From NCBI GenBank assembly GCA_024697595.1, contig JAILFK010000002.1, positions 1 through 64,000 of the forward strand: 64,000 nucleotides of DNA, read 5' to 3'. Under the pieces are notes generated by a model, which searched no databases, was not told where the DNA came from, and saw only the letters and a list, made by a program, of their open reading frames with translations. The translations under genes and the position numbers were made by a program. This document shows, piece after piece, positions 17,968 through 26,229 of the stretch. The stretch is from Lachnospiraceae bacterium (GTDB lineage Bacteria; Bacillota; Clostridia; Lachnospirales; Lachnospiraceae). Every line of letters starts with the position of its first letter. The first letter of the stretch is position 1.

Positions 17968-18936
17968 ATGAAAACAATGAGAAAAAAAGTAGCATACAGC
18001 TTGATTTTACTAGGAATTATAATGATTACAGCCACGGGTTGTGGCCAGAGTAAGGCTGAAAAAATTACAGAGAGTAAGCAACAGGGAATAGAACTTATGA
18101 ACACGGGAGATTATGCTGGCGCCATAAAATCTTTTGATGAAGCCTTAGAATTGCAGGGGACTAATATCAATGAAGGAACATTGGATATATGTTTTTATAA
18201 AGCTGCGGCGCTTTATAACACAGGGAAATCCGCAGAGGCAATTGATTTGTATTCTGCAATAATTGATTTTGAACCAGATCTAGCAGATACATATTATCTT
18301 CGCGGAAGTATCTATCTAAAGGAAAAAGAGAGTGAAAAGATGATGGCGGATTATGAGAAAGCTATGGAGTTGGCGGATGATCCTTATGAGATGGCTATTA
18401 TGATTTATAACAATCTCAGTGCTAATGACTACTTGTCTCAGGGGAGAACTTTTTTGCAGGAAGCCATCGATTTGGGCGGGAAAAAGGCTGAAGACTATTT
18501 AGGTAGAGGAAAGGTGTACATATCCTTGACAGAATATGACAAGGCGGTTTTGGAATTACAAAAAGCTGATGAGAAAAAAGCTGAGGAGGCCAAAATATAT
18601 CTTGCCCAGGCATATGAACTTCAGGGAAAGAGCCAGGAGGCTTCAAAGGTATTGACAAAATATTTGGAGGAGGGTAATCCTAGCAGTGAAGCTTTTGAGG
18701 CTTTAGGCAACATGGAGATGAAAAATAACAAGCCAGAAAGTGCTTTGAAATATTATCAATCAGGATTGAATTGTAACAAAGTATCTAATGAACAAGGCTT
18801 GAAAAAAGGCGAGATAATAGCATACGAAAAAATGGGCGATTATGAAAATGCAAAGGCTAAAATGGCAGAGTATTTGGAGGAGTATCCAGGTGACGCACAA
18901 GCCATAAGAGAAAACGAGTATCTAAAAACAAGATAA
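17968..18936 (+). CDS. Tetratricopeptide-repeat lipoprotein
   Basis: The 322-residue protein starts with a lipoprotein signal (MRKKVAYSLILLGIIMITAT) and a TGC lipobox (Cys near residue 25). The rest is built of helical TPR-like units, for example GDYAGAIKSFDEALEL, GKSAEAIDLYSAIIDFEP, EYDKAVLELQKA and KPESALKYYQSGL. It is expected to be tethered outside the membrane as a protein-interaction scaffold. ATG 17968 is preferred for its compact signal peptide; an upstream in-frame ATG at 17944 would add eight residues. No partner is identifiable from context. Confidence 0.8.
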   Translation: MKTMRKKVAYSLILLGIIMITATGCGQSKAEKITESKQQGIELMNTGDYAGAIKSFDEALELQGTNINEGTLDICFYKAAALYNTGKSAEAIDLYSAIIDFEPDLADTYYLRGSIYLKEKESEKMMADYEKAMELADDPYEMAIMIYNNLSANDYLSQGRTFLQEAIDLGGKKAEDYLGRGKVYISLTEYDKAVLELQKADEKKAEEAKIYLAQAYELQGKSQEASKVLTKYLEEGNPSSEAFEALGNMEMKNNKPESALKYYQSGLNCNKVSNEQGLKKGEIIAYEKMGDYENAKAKMAEYLEEYPGDAQAIRENEYLKTR

Positions 18937-19003
18937 TGCGTTAAAAGTATCACAAAAATTACCACAAATCTAAACAACACAAATTGGTAATAGCGACGAA
19001 AAA

Positions 19004-19069
19004 CCACTATATCTAGTTATTTACATTGAAAGAGACACATTATTTTGTTAGAATGACTATATCGATGGC
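19004..19069 (+). promoter_or_regulatory. nrdD promoter with candidate NrdR boxes
   Basis: TTGAAA (19026-19031), a 17-base spacer and TAGAAT (19049-19054) form a promoter. Upstream, CCACTATATCTAGTTA (19004-19019) matches 12 of 16 positions of the NrdR-box consensus as I recall it. A weaker copy (TGACTATATCGATGGC, 19054-19069) covers the start site. NrdR represses ribonucleotide reductase genes in bacteria, so the target fits. The centre spacing of 50 bases is wider than the usual pairs, so the second box is uncertain. Confidence 0.5.
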
Positions 19070-19161
19070 GAATGCTGACAAATGGGGTGTTAGCATATAT
19101 GAGTACTTGTAAAATATCGCGAGTAAGCCAAGCTTTTTAGGGGAAAGGTGGAATTTGAAAA

Positions 19162-21528
19162 ATGATCAAAGTTATAAAAAGAGATGGAGAGATAGCTGAT
19201 TTTAATATGGGGAAAATCAGCGACGCAATTGAGAGAGCTTTTCAAGCTACTGAGATGTCTTATACAGATGAGATAATCGATTTGCTTACTCTTAGAGTGT
19301 CAGCACATTTCCAGGACAAGATTACAGATGGCAAGATTTCTGTTGAATCTATCCAGGATAGTGTGGAGGTTGTTTTAGAACAGACTGGATACACAGAAGT
19401 TGCAAAGGCATACATCTTATATCGTAAGCAAAGAGAGAAGATGCGTAACATGAAATCTACCATCTTGGATTATAAGGATGTGATCAATAGCTACGTCAAA
19501 GTTGAAGATTGGAGAGTTAAAGAGAATTCCACAGTTACTTATTCAGTTGGGGGATTGATTTTAAGTAACTCTGGTGCGGTTACAGCGAATTATTGGCTCT
19601 CAGAAATCTATGATGAAGAGATTGCCAATGCTCACAGAAATGCTGATATTCACATTCATGATTTGTCTATGTTAATGGGATATTGTGCTGGTTGGTCCTT
19701 GAAACAACTAATACAGGAAGGCCTTGGAGGTATTGTTGGGAGAATAACTTCAGCACCTGCTGCGCATCTATCTGTACTGTGTAATCAGATGGTAAACTTC
19801 CTTGGAATTATGCAAAATGAATGGGCGGGAGCTCAGGCTTTTTCATCCTTTGATACATATCTTGCTCCATTTGTAAAAGTGGACAACTTATCTTACAACC
19901 AGGTGAAGAAATGCATTGAGTCCTTTGTATATGGAGTAAACACTCCAAGCCGTTGGGGAACTCAAGCACCATTTTCTAACATTACACTTGATTGGACAGT
20001 TCCAAATGATTTGGCAGAACTTCCTGCTATTGTAGGTGGCAAGGAGATGGATTTCAAATATAAGGACTGTAAGAAAGAGATGGATATGGTCAACAAAGCC
20101 TTCCTTGAGGTTATGATCGAGGGAGATGCGGAAGGAAGAGGATTCCAATATCCAATTCCTACATATTCAATTACCAACAATTTTGATTGGTCAGACACAG
20201 AGAACAATAGATTATTATTTGAGATGACAGCTAAATATGGTACACCATATTTTTCGAATTATATCAATAGCGATATGGAGCCAAGTGATGTGCGATCTAT
20301 GTGCTGTAGATTGAGACTTGACCTGAGAGAACTTCGCAAGAAGTCAGGAGGATATTTCGGCTCAGGGGAGAGCACAGGATCTGTAGGTGTGGTTACAATC
20401 AATCTACCTAGAATCGCTTATCTTGCCAAGGATGAGCAGGATTTCTACAACAGACTTGATCGCATGATGGATATTGCAGCTCGCTCATTAAAGATAAAAA
20501 GAGGTGTGGTTACAAAACTTTTAGACGAGGGATTGTATCCATATACTAAGAGATATTTAGGAACATTTAACAACCATTTCTCAACAATTGGATTGGTGGG
20601 AATGAATGAGGTTGGATTGAATGCTGATTGGTTAGGTGAAGATTTGACTCATTATGAGACACAGGAATTTGCCAAGGATGTGTTGAATCATATGAGAGAT
20701 AGACTTTCTGACTACCAGGAGGAGTATGGTGATCTCTATAACTTAGAGGCTACACCTGCTGAGTCTACATCTTACAGATTGGCAAAACATGATGTGGAGA
20801 AGTATCCAGATATCAAGACTGCGGGAAAAGAGGGTGATACACCATTTTATACCAACAGCTCACATTTGCCGGTTGAGTATACATCAGATATTTTTGATGC
20901 TCTCGATGTTCAGGATGGTTTACAGACATTGTATACATCTGGAACAGTGTTCCATGCATTCTTAGGTGAGAAGTTAGATACCTGGGATGCTGCAGCTAAG
21001 TTGGTTAGAACAATTGCTGAAAATTATAAACTTCCATATTACACATTGTCACCAACATATTCAGTATGTAAGGAACATGGATATATTGCAGGGGAACATT
21101 TCACATGTCCTCACTGCGGAAAGAAGGCAGAGGTTTACAGCAGAATCACAGGATATTATAGACCTGTTCAAAACTGGAACGAAGGTAAGACTCAGGAGTA
21201 CAAGAATCGTAAACTATACGATATCAAGACTTCAGTGTTGAAGAGACCAATTGAGAATAAAGAGATTAGAATAGAGGATAAAAAAGTAGATTTGACTCCC
21301 ATGACACAGGTTAAGTATTTATTTACAACCAAGACATGTCCAAATTGTGCTATGGCCAAGGAGATTCTTGAGGATGAGGATTATATCCTTGTGGATGCGG
21401 AGGAAGAAGTGGAACTTACTAAGAAGTTCGGAGTGATGCAGGCACCAACCCTTGTTATTGTGGAGGGCGACAATTCTGAGAAATATGTAAATGCATCCAA
21501 TATTCAAAGATATGTTGATGACTTATAA
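19162..21528 (+). CDS. nrdD: Anaerobic (class III) ribonucleoside-triphosphate reductase fused to a glutaredoxin-like domain
   Basis: NrdD makes deoxyribonucleotides without oxygen using a glycyl radical. The 788-residue protein begins with an ATP-cone (IKVIKRDGEIADFNMGKI), continues with the reductase barrel and zinc-site cysteines (CPHCG near residue 650), and has the radical loop SRITGYYRPV with Gly near 664. After residue about 710 there is an extra domain, YLFTTKTCPNCAMAKEILED, with a redoxin CPNC at 726-729 and APTLVIVEG (cis-Pro). A fused redoxin suggests thiol-based reduction rather than formate, as known for one NrdD subgroup. A terminator follows directly and no nrdG activase gene is nearby. 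Confidence 0.95.
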   Translation: MIKVIKRDGEIADFNMGKISDAIERAFQATEMSYTDEIIDLLTLRVSAHFQDKITDGKISVESIQDSVEVVLEQTGYTEVAKAYILYRKQREKMRNMKSTILDYKDVINSYVKVEDWRVKENSTVTYSVGGLILSNSGAVTANYWLSEIYDEEIANAHRNADIHIHDLSMLMGYCAGWSLKQLIQEGLGGIVGRITSAPAAHLSVLCNQMVNFLGIMQNEWAGAQAFSSFDTYLAPFVKVDNLSYNQVKKCIESFVYGVNTPSRWGTQAPFSNITLDWTVPNDLAELPAIVGGKEMDFKYKDCKKEMDMVNKAFLEVMIEGDAEGRGFQYPIPTYSITNNFDWSDTENNRLLFEMTAKYGTPYFSNYINSDMEPSDVRSMCCRLRLDLRELRKKSGGYFGSGESTGSVGVVTINLPRIAYLAKDEQDFYNRLDRMMDIAARSLKIKRGVVTKLLDEGLYPYTKRYLGTFNNHFSTIGLVGMNEVGLNADWLGEDLTHYETQEFAKDVLNHMRDRLSDYQEEYGDLYNLEATPAESTSYRLAKHDVEKYPDIKTAGKEGDTPFYTNSSHLPVEYTSDIFDALDVQDGLQTLYTSGTVFHAFLGEKLDTWDAAAKLVRTIAENYKLPYYTLSPTYSVCKEHGYIAGEHFTCPHCGKKAEVYSRITGYYRPVQNWNEGKTQEYKNRKLYDIKTSVLKRPIENKEIRIEDKKVDLTPMTQVKYLFTTKTCPNCAMAKEILEDEDYILVDAEEEVELTKKFGVMQAPTLVIVEGDNSEKYVNASNIQRYVDDL

Positions 21529-21553
21529 GCCATATGAATCCTTTCTAACGGAG

Positions 21554-21581
21554 AAAGCCGCTCGTATTGAGTGGCTTTTTT
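21554..21581 (+). terminator. Terminator of nrdD
   Basis: AAAGCC and GGCTTT, with an inner GCTC/GAGT pairing, form a compact hairpin followed by a T-run. Confidence 0.85.
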
Positions 21582-21662
21582 CGTTGTCTAATTTGACACC
21601 ATTTATCAGGAAAATATTGGCTTATTATTGTGGGTTTGTATATAGATACACTAAGGGGTCTA

Positions 21663-21671
21663 TGCTATAAT
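21663..21671 (+). promoter_or_regulatory. Extended -10 promoter of the pyrF operon
   Basis: TGCTATAAT (21663-21671) is a perfect extended -10 element; no good -35 is at normal distance. The start site would be near 21679, 58 bases ahead of pyrF. I see no convincing PyrR-binding attenuator in the leader. Confidence 0.5.
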
Positions 21672-21736
21672 ACAACTTGGTATGGTTAAGACTATGCCCA
21701 AATCAATATTTTTCATAAAAATAATAGGAGAGAGAT

Positions 21737-22684
21737 ATGATTAACAAGTTAAATGATAAGATAAAAAAGACAAATGCACCTATAGTGGTTGGACTAGATC
21801 CAATGCTTAACTATTTACCAAAACATCTGCTTGATGCTGGCATAAAAAAGCATGGTGAAAGTCTAGAGGCTGTAAGTGATGCGATTTTTGAATATAATAA
21901 GGCTATTGTGGATGCCACTTATGATTTGATCCCAGCTGTTAAGCCGCAGGTGGCAATGTATGAGCAGTTTGGACTTCCAGGTCTTGAGGCTTATAAGAAG
22001 ACTATCGATTATTGCCACGAGAAGGATTTGGTGGTTATCGGTGATGTAAAACGTGGTGATATCGGTTCTACTTCAGCAGCTTATGCCACAGCTCATGTGG
22101 GTAAAGTTACAGTTGGCGGTAAGACATTTAGACCATTTGATGAGGATTTTGCCACAGTTAATCCATATCTTGGAAGCGACGGAATTAATCCATTTGTTGA
22201 TGTGTGCAAGGAGGAAAAGCGTGGACTATTTATCCTTGTTAAAACTTCAAATCCATCAAGTGGAGAGTTCCAGGATAAGTTGATTGAGACAGAGGATGGC
22301 AAGAAGATTCCTCTTTATGAGTATGTAGGTGCCATGGTTGATAAATGGGGCGCAGATTGCATGGGGGATGAGTTTAGTTACATCGGTGCAGTTGTAGGTG
22401 CCACATATCCTGAGATGGGCAAGGTGCTTCGCAATATTATGCCAAAGTCTTATATTTTGGTGCCAGGTTATGGCGCACAGGGCGGCAAGGGAGTTGATCT
22501 TGTCAACTTCTTCAACAAGGATGGATTGGGAGCTATTGTCAATTCTTCCCGCGGAATTATTGCTGCCTATACCAAGGATCAGTACAAGGACAAGGGAATC
22601 ACAGAGCAAAACTTTGCAGATGCTTCTCGCCTTGCGGTTATTGATATGGTTGAGGATATTTCATCAGCTCTCAAGAATCGCTAA
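21737..22684 (+). CDS. pyrF: Orotidine 5'-phosphate decarboxylase
   Basis: PyrF decarboxylates OMP to UMP, the last step of de novo pyrimidine synthesis. The 315-residue protein belongs to the longer subgroup (about 270-315 residues) rather than the 230-residue E. coli type. It has VVGLDPMLNYLPKHL at the start, the catalytic GDVKRGDIGSTSAAYA near residue 100, and the phosphate-binding VPGYGAQGG and NSSRGII in the C-terminal third. GGAGAGAG precedes the ATG. It heads a run with pyrK and pyrD. Confidence 0.95.
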   Translation: MINKLNDKIKKTNAPIVVGLDPMLNYLPKHLLDAGIKKHGESLEAVSDAIFEYNKAIVDATYDLIPAVKPQVAMYEQFGLPGLEAYKKTIDYCHEKDLVVIGDVKRGDIGSTSAAYATAHVGKVTVGGKTFRPFDEDFATVNPYLGSDGINPFVDVCKEEKRGLFILVKTSNPSSGEFQDKLIETEDGKKIPLYEYVGAMVDKWGADCMGDEFSYIGAVVGATYPEMGKVLRNIMPKSYILVPGYGAQGGKGVDLVNFFNKDGLGAIVNSSRGIIAAYTKDQYKDKGITEQNFADASRLAVIDMVEDISSALKNR

Positions 22685-22782
22685 GAGAGATAAAGATATA
22701 AAATAGAAAAATTCATTCTTTTCAAATGCTAAGGCATTGAAGAAACAATGATTTTAAATATTAATATATAAAAGGAATTAAA

Positions 22783-23556
22783 ATGAGTAAGGTAAAAGAA
22801 TTAGCTGAGATAATTAGTCAGGAGTCTATTGCTCCTGGAATATACAGTATGTGGTTGAAGACCAAGGCAGCAGATGAGGCAGTTAGAGGACAGTTTGTAT
22901 CTCTTTACTGCAACGAGCATAGCCGTGTGTTGCCAAGACCTATCAGTATCTGTGAAATTGACAAAGAAAGAGGTGCACTTCGCCTGGTATATAGAGTTGT
23001 GGGGGATGGTACAGAAGAGTTTTCTAAGATGACACAGGGAGATAAGATAGAAATTCTTGGACCATTGGGCAATGGTTTTACTGTTGAAGGTAAGAATCCA
23101 GTGGTTATCGGTGGTGGAATTGGTGTTCCTCCGATGCTTCAATTGGCAAGAGATTTAAAGAACTCAGGTGCTGCAGTTTCTGCGGTTATGGGATATAGAG
23201 ACAGCAATTTGTTCTTGAAGGAAGAACTAGATCAGGTGTCAAATGTATATGTGGCCACAGATGACGGTTCAGTTGGATGTCACGGTACAGTTATCGATGC
23301 TTTAAAGGAAGCCGATATCCAGGCTGATGTAATTTTTGCCTGTGGACCAAAGCCTATGCTTAGAGCTCTAAAAGCTTATGCTATGGAAAATGATATTAAA
23401 TGTTATGTGTCAATGGAAGAGAGAATGGCCTGCGGAGTTGGAGCTTGCTTGGGTTGCGTATGCCAGACCACAGGAGTTGATGATCACTCCAAGGTTCACA
23501 ATACTAGAGTGTGCAAGGATGGTCCTGTATTTTTGGCTCAGGAGGTAGAACTATAA
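22783..23556 (+). CDS. pyrK: Dihydroorotate dehydrogenase B, electron-transfer subunit
   Basis: PyrK carries FAD and a [2Fe-2S] cluster and passes electrons from dihydroorotate dehydrogenase PyrD to NAD+. The 257-residue protein has the FAD motif RPISICEID near residue 46, the NAD region GGGIGVPPMLQLARDL near residue 109, and the iron-sulfur cysteines in MACGVGACLGCVCQT near residue 217 plus a final Cys in TRVCKDGPVF. It overlaps pyrD by one base, which implies co-translation of the two subunits. Confidence 0.95.
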   Translation: MSKVKELAEIISQESIAPGIYSMWLKTKAADEAVRGQFVSLYCNEHSRVLPRPISICEIDKERGALRLVYRVVGDGTEEFSKMTQGDKIEILGPLGNGFTVEGKNPVVIGGGIGVPPMLQLARDLKNSGAAVSAVMGYRDSNLFLKEELDQVSNVYVATDDGSVGCHGTVIDALKEADIQADVIFACGPKPMLRALKAYAMENDIKCYVSMEERMACGVGACLGCVCQTTGVDDHSKVHNTRVCKDGPVFLAQEVEL

Positions 23557-24470
23557 TGGATATAAATACAAGTGTAAATTTAGCAGGAGTAGTTTTACAA
23601 AATCCAGTGATGGAAGCTTCTGGAACCTTTGGCTCTGGGATGGAATACTCAGAGTTTGTTGACTTGAATCAACTTGGCGCAGTGGTTACAAAGGGTGTGG
23701 CAAATGTGCCATGGCCAGGAAATCCTACACCTAGAGTGGCTGAGGTGAAAAGTGGAATGCTCAATGCCATTGGACTTCAAAATCCAGGTGTTGATGTATT
23801 TTGTGAGCGAGATTTGAAATTTCTTGAGGACTATAAAAATACCAAGGTTATTGTAAATGTATGTGGAAAGAGCGAGCAGGACTATCTAGATGTGGTTGAG
23901 AGATTGGCTGACGAAGATAGAGTGGATATGCTTGAGATAAATATTTCCTGCCCTAATGTAAAGGAAGGCGGAATTGCTTTTGGTCAGGATCCAAAGGCGG
24001 TGGAGTCTATTACTTCCAAGGTGAAAAAAGTTGCAAAGCAGCCGGTGATTATGAAACTGTCGCCAAATGTTACAGATATTACAGTGATGGCTAAAGCTGC
24101 AGAGGCAGGTGGAGCGGATGTGCTTTCTCTTATCAACACTTTGACAGGAATGAAGATAGACGTGGAGAGACAGACCTTTGTTTTGGCAAATAAAACAGGG
24201 GGGATGTCAGGGCCTGCAGTTCATCCTATTGCTGTTAGGATGGTTTATCAGGTGGCAAATGCTGTAAATATTCCAATTATTGGAATGGGAGGAATCGAGA
24301 CTGCAGAGGACGCCATTGAGATGATGTTAGCAGGAGCAGATGCCATATCTGTTGGGACTGCAAATTTCTACAATCCTTGTGCGACAATGGAGATCAAGGC
24401 GGGCATTGAGGATTATATGCGCAGACACAATATTTCTCATATCAAGGATATTGTGGGTGCAGTTCATTAA
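23556..24470 (+). CDS. pyrD: Dihydroorotate dehydrogenase, class 1B catalytic subunit
   Basis: PyrD oxidises dihydroorotate to orotate using FMN and pairs with PyrK. The 304-residue protein has MEASGTFGSG near residue 18, the lysine in VVTKGV, the active-site cysteine in INISCPNVKEGG near residue 130, KLSPNVTDI, and the FMN-phosphate motif GMGGIETAEDA near residue 245. ATG 23556 overlaps the pyrK stop and follows GGAGG at ten bases. Class 1B enzymes use NAD+ through PyrK, consistent with an anaerobe. Confidence 0.95.
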   Translation: MDINTSVNLAGVVLQNPVMEASGTFGSGMEYSEFVDLNQLGAVVTKGVANVPWPGNPTPRVAEVKSGMLNAIGLQNPGVDVFCERDLKFLEDYKNTKVIVNVCGKSEQDYLDVVERLADEDRVDMLEINISCPNVKEGGIAFGQDPKAVESITSKVKKVAKQPVIMKLSPNVTDITVMAKAAEAGGADVLSLINTLTGMKIDVERQTFVLANKTGGMSGPAVHPIAVRMVYQVANAVNIPIIGMGGIETAEDAIEMMLAGADAISVGTANFYNPCATMEIKAGIEDYMRRHNISHIKDIVGAVH

Positions 24471-24492
24471 TTATTTACAAGGAGAAACTGTT

Positions 24493-25074
24493 GTGGAAAG
24501 CAATAATGTGTTATTAAGAATTGCAACAGTAGAAGATGCAGCAAGACTTGTTGAGATATACGACGGTTATGTGTTAAATACTGGAGCGACCTTTGAGACA
24601 AAGGCGCCTACAAAGGAAGAATTTGCTAAGAGAATGGAAGAAGTGCTTCCTATGTATCCATACCTAGTGGCTGAGATGGATGGAGAGATTGTAGGATATG
24701 CATATGCCCATAGATACAGGGAGAGAGCAGCCTTTGATTGGACTGTGGAAGTGAGCATCTATGTGGAGGAAAGTCACAAGAAGCATGGCGTTGGAAGAAA
24801 GTTATACACCAAGTTGGAGGAGTTGTTAAAACTTCAGGGGATTACTAACTTATATGCCTGCGTGGCTGAGCCAAATGGAGTGGATCCACATCTTACTATG
24901 GCAAGCCCGATATTTCACAAGAAGATGGGCTATGATTTAGTGGGTCGTCATAATGAGGCTGGATATAAATTTGGAAGATGGTACAATTCTTTAGTTTTTG
25001 AAAAGTTTATAAATGATCATACGGAAAATATGAAACCAGTAATACCATTTTCGGAAATAAAATATGATTTATAG
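24493..25074 (+). CDS. GNAT N-acetyltransferase, phosphinothricin-acetyltransferase-like
   Basis: A 193-residue Gcn5-type acetyltransferase. It has LLRIATVEDAARLVEIY at the start, TGATFETKAPTKEEFAKRM, the beta-strand GEIVGYAYAHRYRERAA and the acetyl-CoA pyrophosphate loop HKKHGVGRKLYTKLEELL near residue 100. The order and spacing match the PAT/YncA branch, which acetylates small amines or amino-acid analogues; the true substrate is unknown. I chose GTG 24493 because GGAG lies eight bases before it and the longer ORF would begin inside pyrD. It sits 22 bases after pyrD, likely co-transcribed. Confidence 0.82.
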   Translation: MESNNVLLRIATVEDAARLVEIYDGYVLNTGATFETKAPTKEEFAKRMEEVLPMYPYLVAEMDGEIVGYAYAHRYRERAAFDWTVEVSIYVEESHKKHGVGRKLYTKLEELLKLQGITNLYACVAEPNGVDPHLTMASPIFHKKMGYDLVGRHNEAGYKFGRWYNSLVFEKFINDHTENMKPVIPFSEIKYDL

Positions 25075-25108
25075 GCCTTAAGTTTATCTTTTATAGGGGC
25101 GCGGTTCA

Positions 25109-25137
25109 TTGAAAAAAGGCTGTTCCTATGATAGACT
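25109..25137 (+). promoter_or_regulatory. Candidate promoter of pyrE
   Basis: TTGAAA (25109-25114), a 17-base spacer and TAGACT (25132-25137) lie 40 bases before pyrE, so pyrE and the two genes after it may have their own transcript. Confidence 0.45.
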
Positions 25138-25176
25138 AAAGCCAAATTGATAATGTTGTCTTAGGAGGAATTGACG

Positions 25177-25857
25177 ATGGAAGCTTACAAGCAGGAATTT
25201 ATTGAATTCATGGTGGAAAGCGACGTCTTAAAGTTTGGAGATTTCACACTAAAGAGTGGAAGAAAATCTCCATTTTTTATGAATGCTGGAGCCTATGTAA
25301 CTGGATCTCAGTTAAAGAAACTTGGCGAGTACTATGCCAAGGCTATACATGATAATTATGGTGATGATTTTGATGTACTTTTTGGGCCAGCATACAAGGG
25401 TATCCCACTTGCAGTTGTGACAGCTATCGCTTATAGCGAGTTGTATGGTAAGGAGGTTAGATACTGTTCAGACCGTAAGGAAATCAAGGACCACGGTGCT
25501 GACAAGGGCGGCTTGTTGGGAACAAAACTTCTCGATGGAGATAGAGTGGTTATGATCGAGGATGTAACTACTTCTGGAAAATCAATGGAGGAGACAGTGC
25601 CAAAGGTTAGAGAGGCAGCTGATGTGGAGATTGTTGGTCTTATGGTTTCTCTTAACCGTATGGAAGTTGGCCTTGGTGGTAAGGTGAGCGCGCTTGAGGA
25701 AATCGAAGCAAAGTACGGATTCAAGGGTCGTGCAATCGTTACAATGGAGGATGTTGTTGAACATTTATACAATAATCCATGCCAGGGGAAGGTTGTGATT
25801 GACGATGAGATGAAAAAAGCGATTGATAATTACTATAGTCAGTACGGTGTAAAATAA
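25177..25857 (+). CDS. pyrE: Orotate phosphoribosyltransferase
   Basis: PyrE joins orotate to PRPP to make OMP, the substrate of PyrF upstream. The 226-residue protein has KFGDFTLKSGRKSPFFMNAG near residue 20, FGPAYKGIPLAV near residue 70, and the PRPP motif VVMIEDVTTSGKSMEE near residue 126. ATG 25177 follows AGGAGGAA by about seven bases; a TTG six bases upstream is too close. Together with pyrF, pyrK and pyrD it gives the late pyrimidine pathway; carbamoyl-phosphate, pyrB and pyrC genes are not in this window. Confidence 0.95.
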   Translation: MEAYKQEFIEFMVESDVLKFGDFTLKSGRKSPFFMNAGAYVTGSQLKKLGEYYAKAIHDNYGDDFDVLFGPAYKGIPLAVVTAIAYSELYGKEVRYCSDRKEIKDHGADKGGLLGTKLLDGDRVVMIEDVTTSGKSMEETVPKVREAADVEIVGLMVSLNRMEVGLGGKVSALEEIEAKYGFKGRAIVTMEDVVEHLYNNPCQGKVVIDDEMKKAIDNYYSQYGVK

Positions 25858-25858
25858 T

Positions 25859-26191
25859 ATGAGTTATAATCGACGAAGAAATAGATATCATGAGAAGAAA
25901 AAACCTTATGCAACAGAGAGCATTGTGGCCCTTGTTGCAGGTGGAATAGCGCTTATTTTATTTTTTGTATTTATGTTGGTAGCTGCGGCTACAGCGGGAA
26001 ATGTTGGAAAAATAGTCAGCGCAGTTTCTGTGATCAGTTTGATTCTTGCAGTGGTGGCATTGTTTAATGGATTGTCTATGAGAACCAATGAGAATTTTGA
26101 CAAAATCACAAGGTTGGCAGGAATTATTGTATCAAGCACGGCGGTTACACTTTGGATGCTATTATACATAGTAGGAATTGTAGTTGCTTAA
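25859..26191 (+). CDS. Small three-helix membrane protein (DUF6142-like)
   Basis: The 110-residue protein has a basic N-terminus (MSYNRRRNRYHEKKK) and three hydrophobic segments at about residues 22-46, 51-69 and 86-109, so it is an inner-membrane protein with a cytosolic N-terminus. The pattern resembles a family I recall as DUF6142 in Lachnospiraceae, tentatively. It begins one base after the pyrE stop codon and 38 bases before the M29-like peptidase. No function can be assigned. Confidence 0.6.
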   Translation: MSYNRRRNRYHEKKKPYATESIVALVAGGIALILFFVFMLVAAATAGNVGKIVSAVSVISLILAVVALFNGLSMRTNENFDKITRLAGIIVSSTAVTLWMLLYIVGIVVA

Positions 26192-26229
26192 AATATTGAC
26201 TGAAGGATTAATAGATTCGAGGATATTGG

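Noticed and set aside
24340..24492. Longer start for the acetyltransferase within pyrD
   Set aside because: It would overlap pyrD by 131 bases without a ribosome site; GTG 24493 has GGAG at the right distance.
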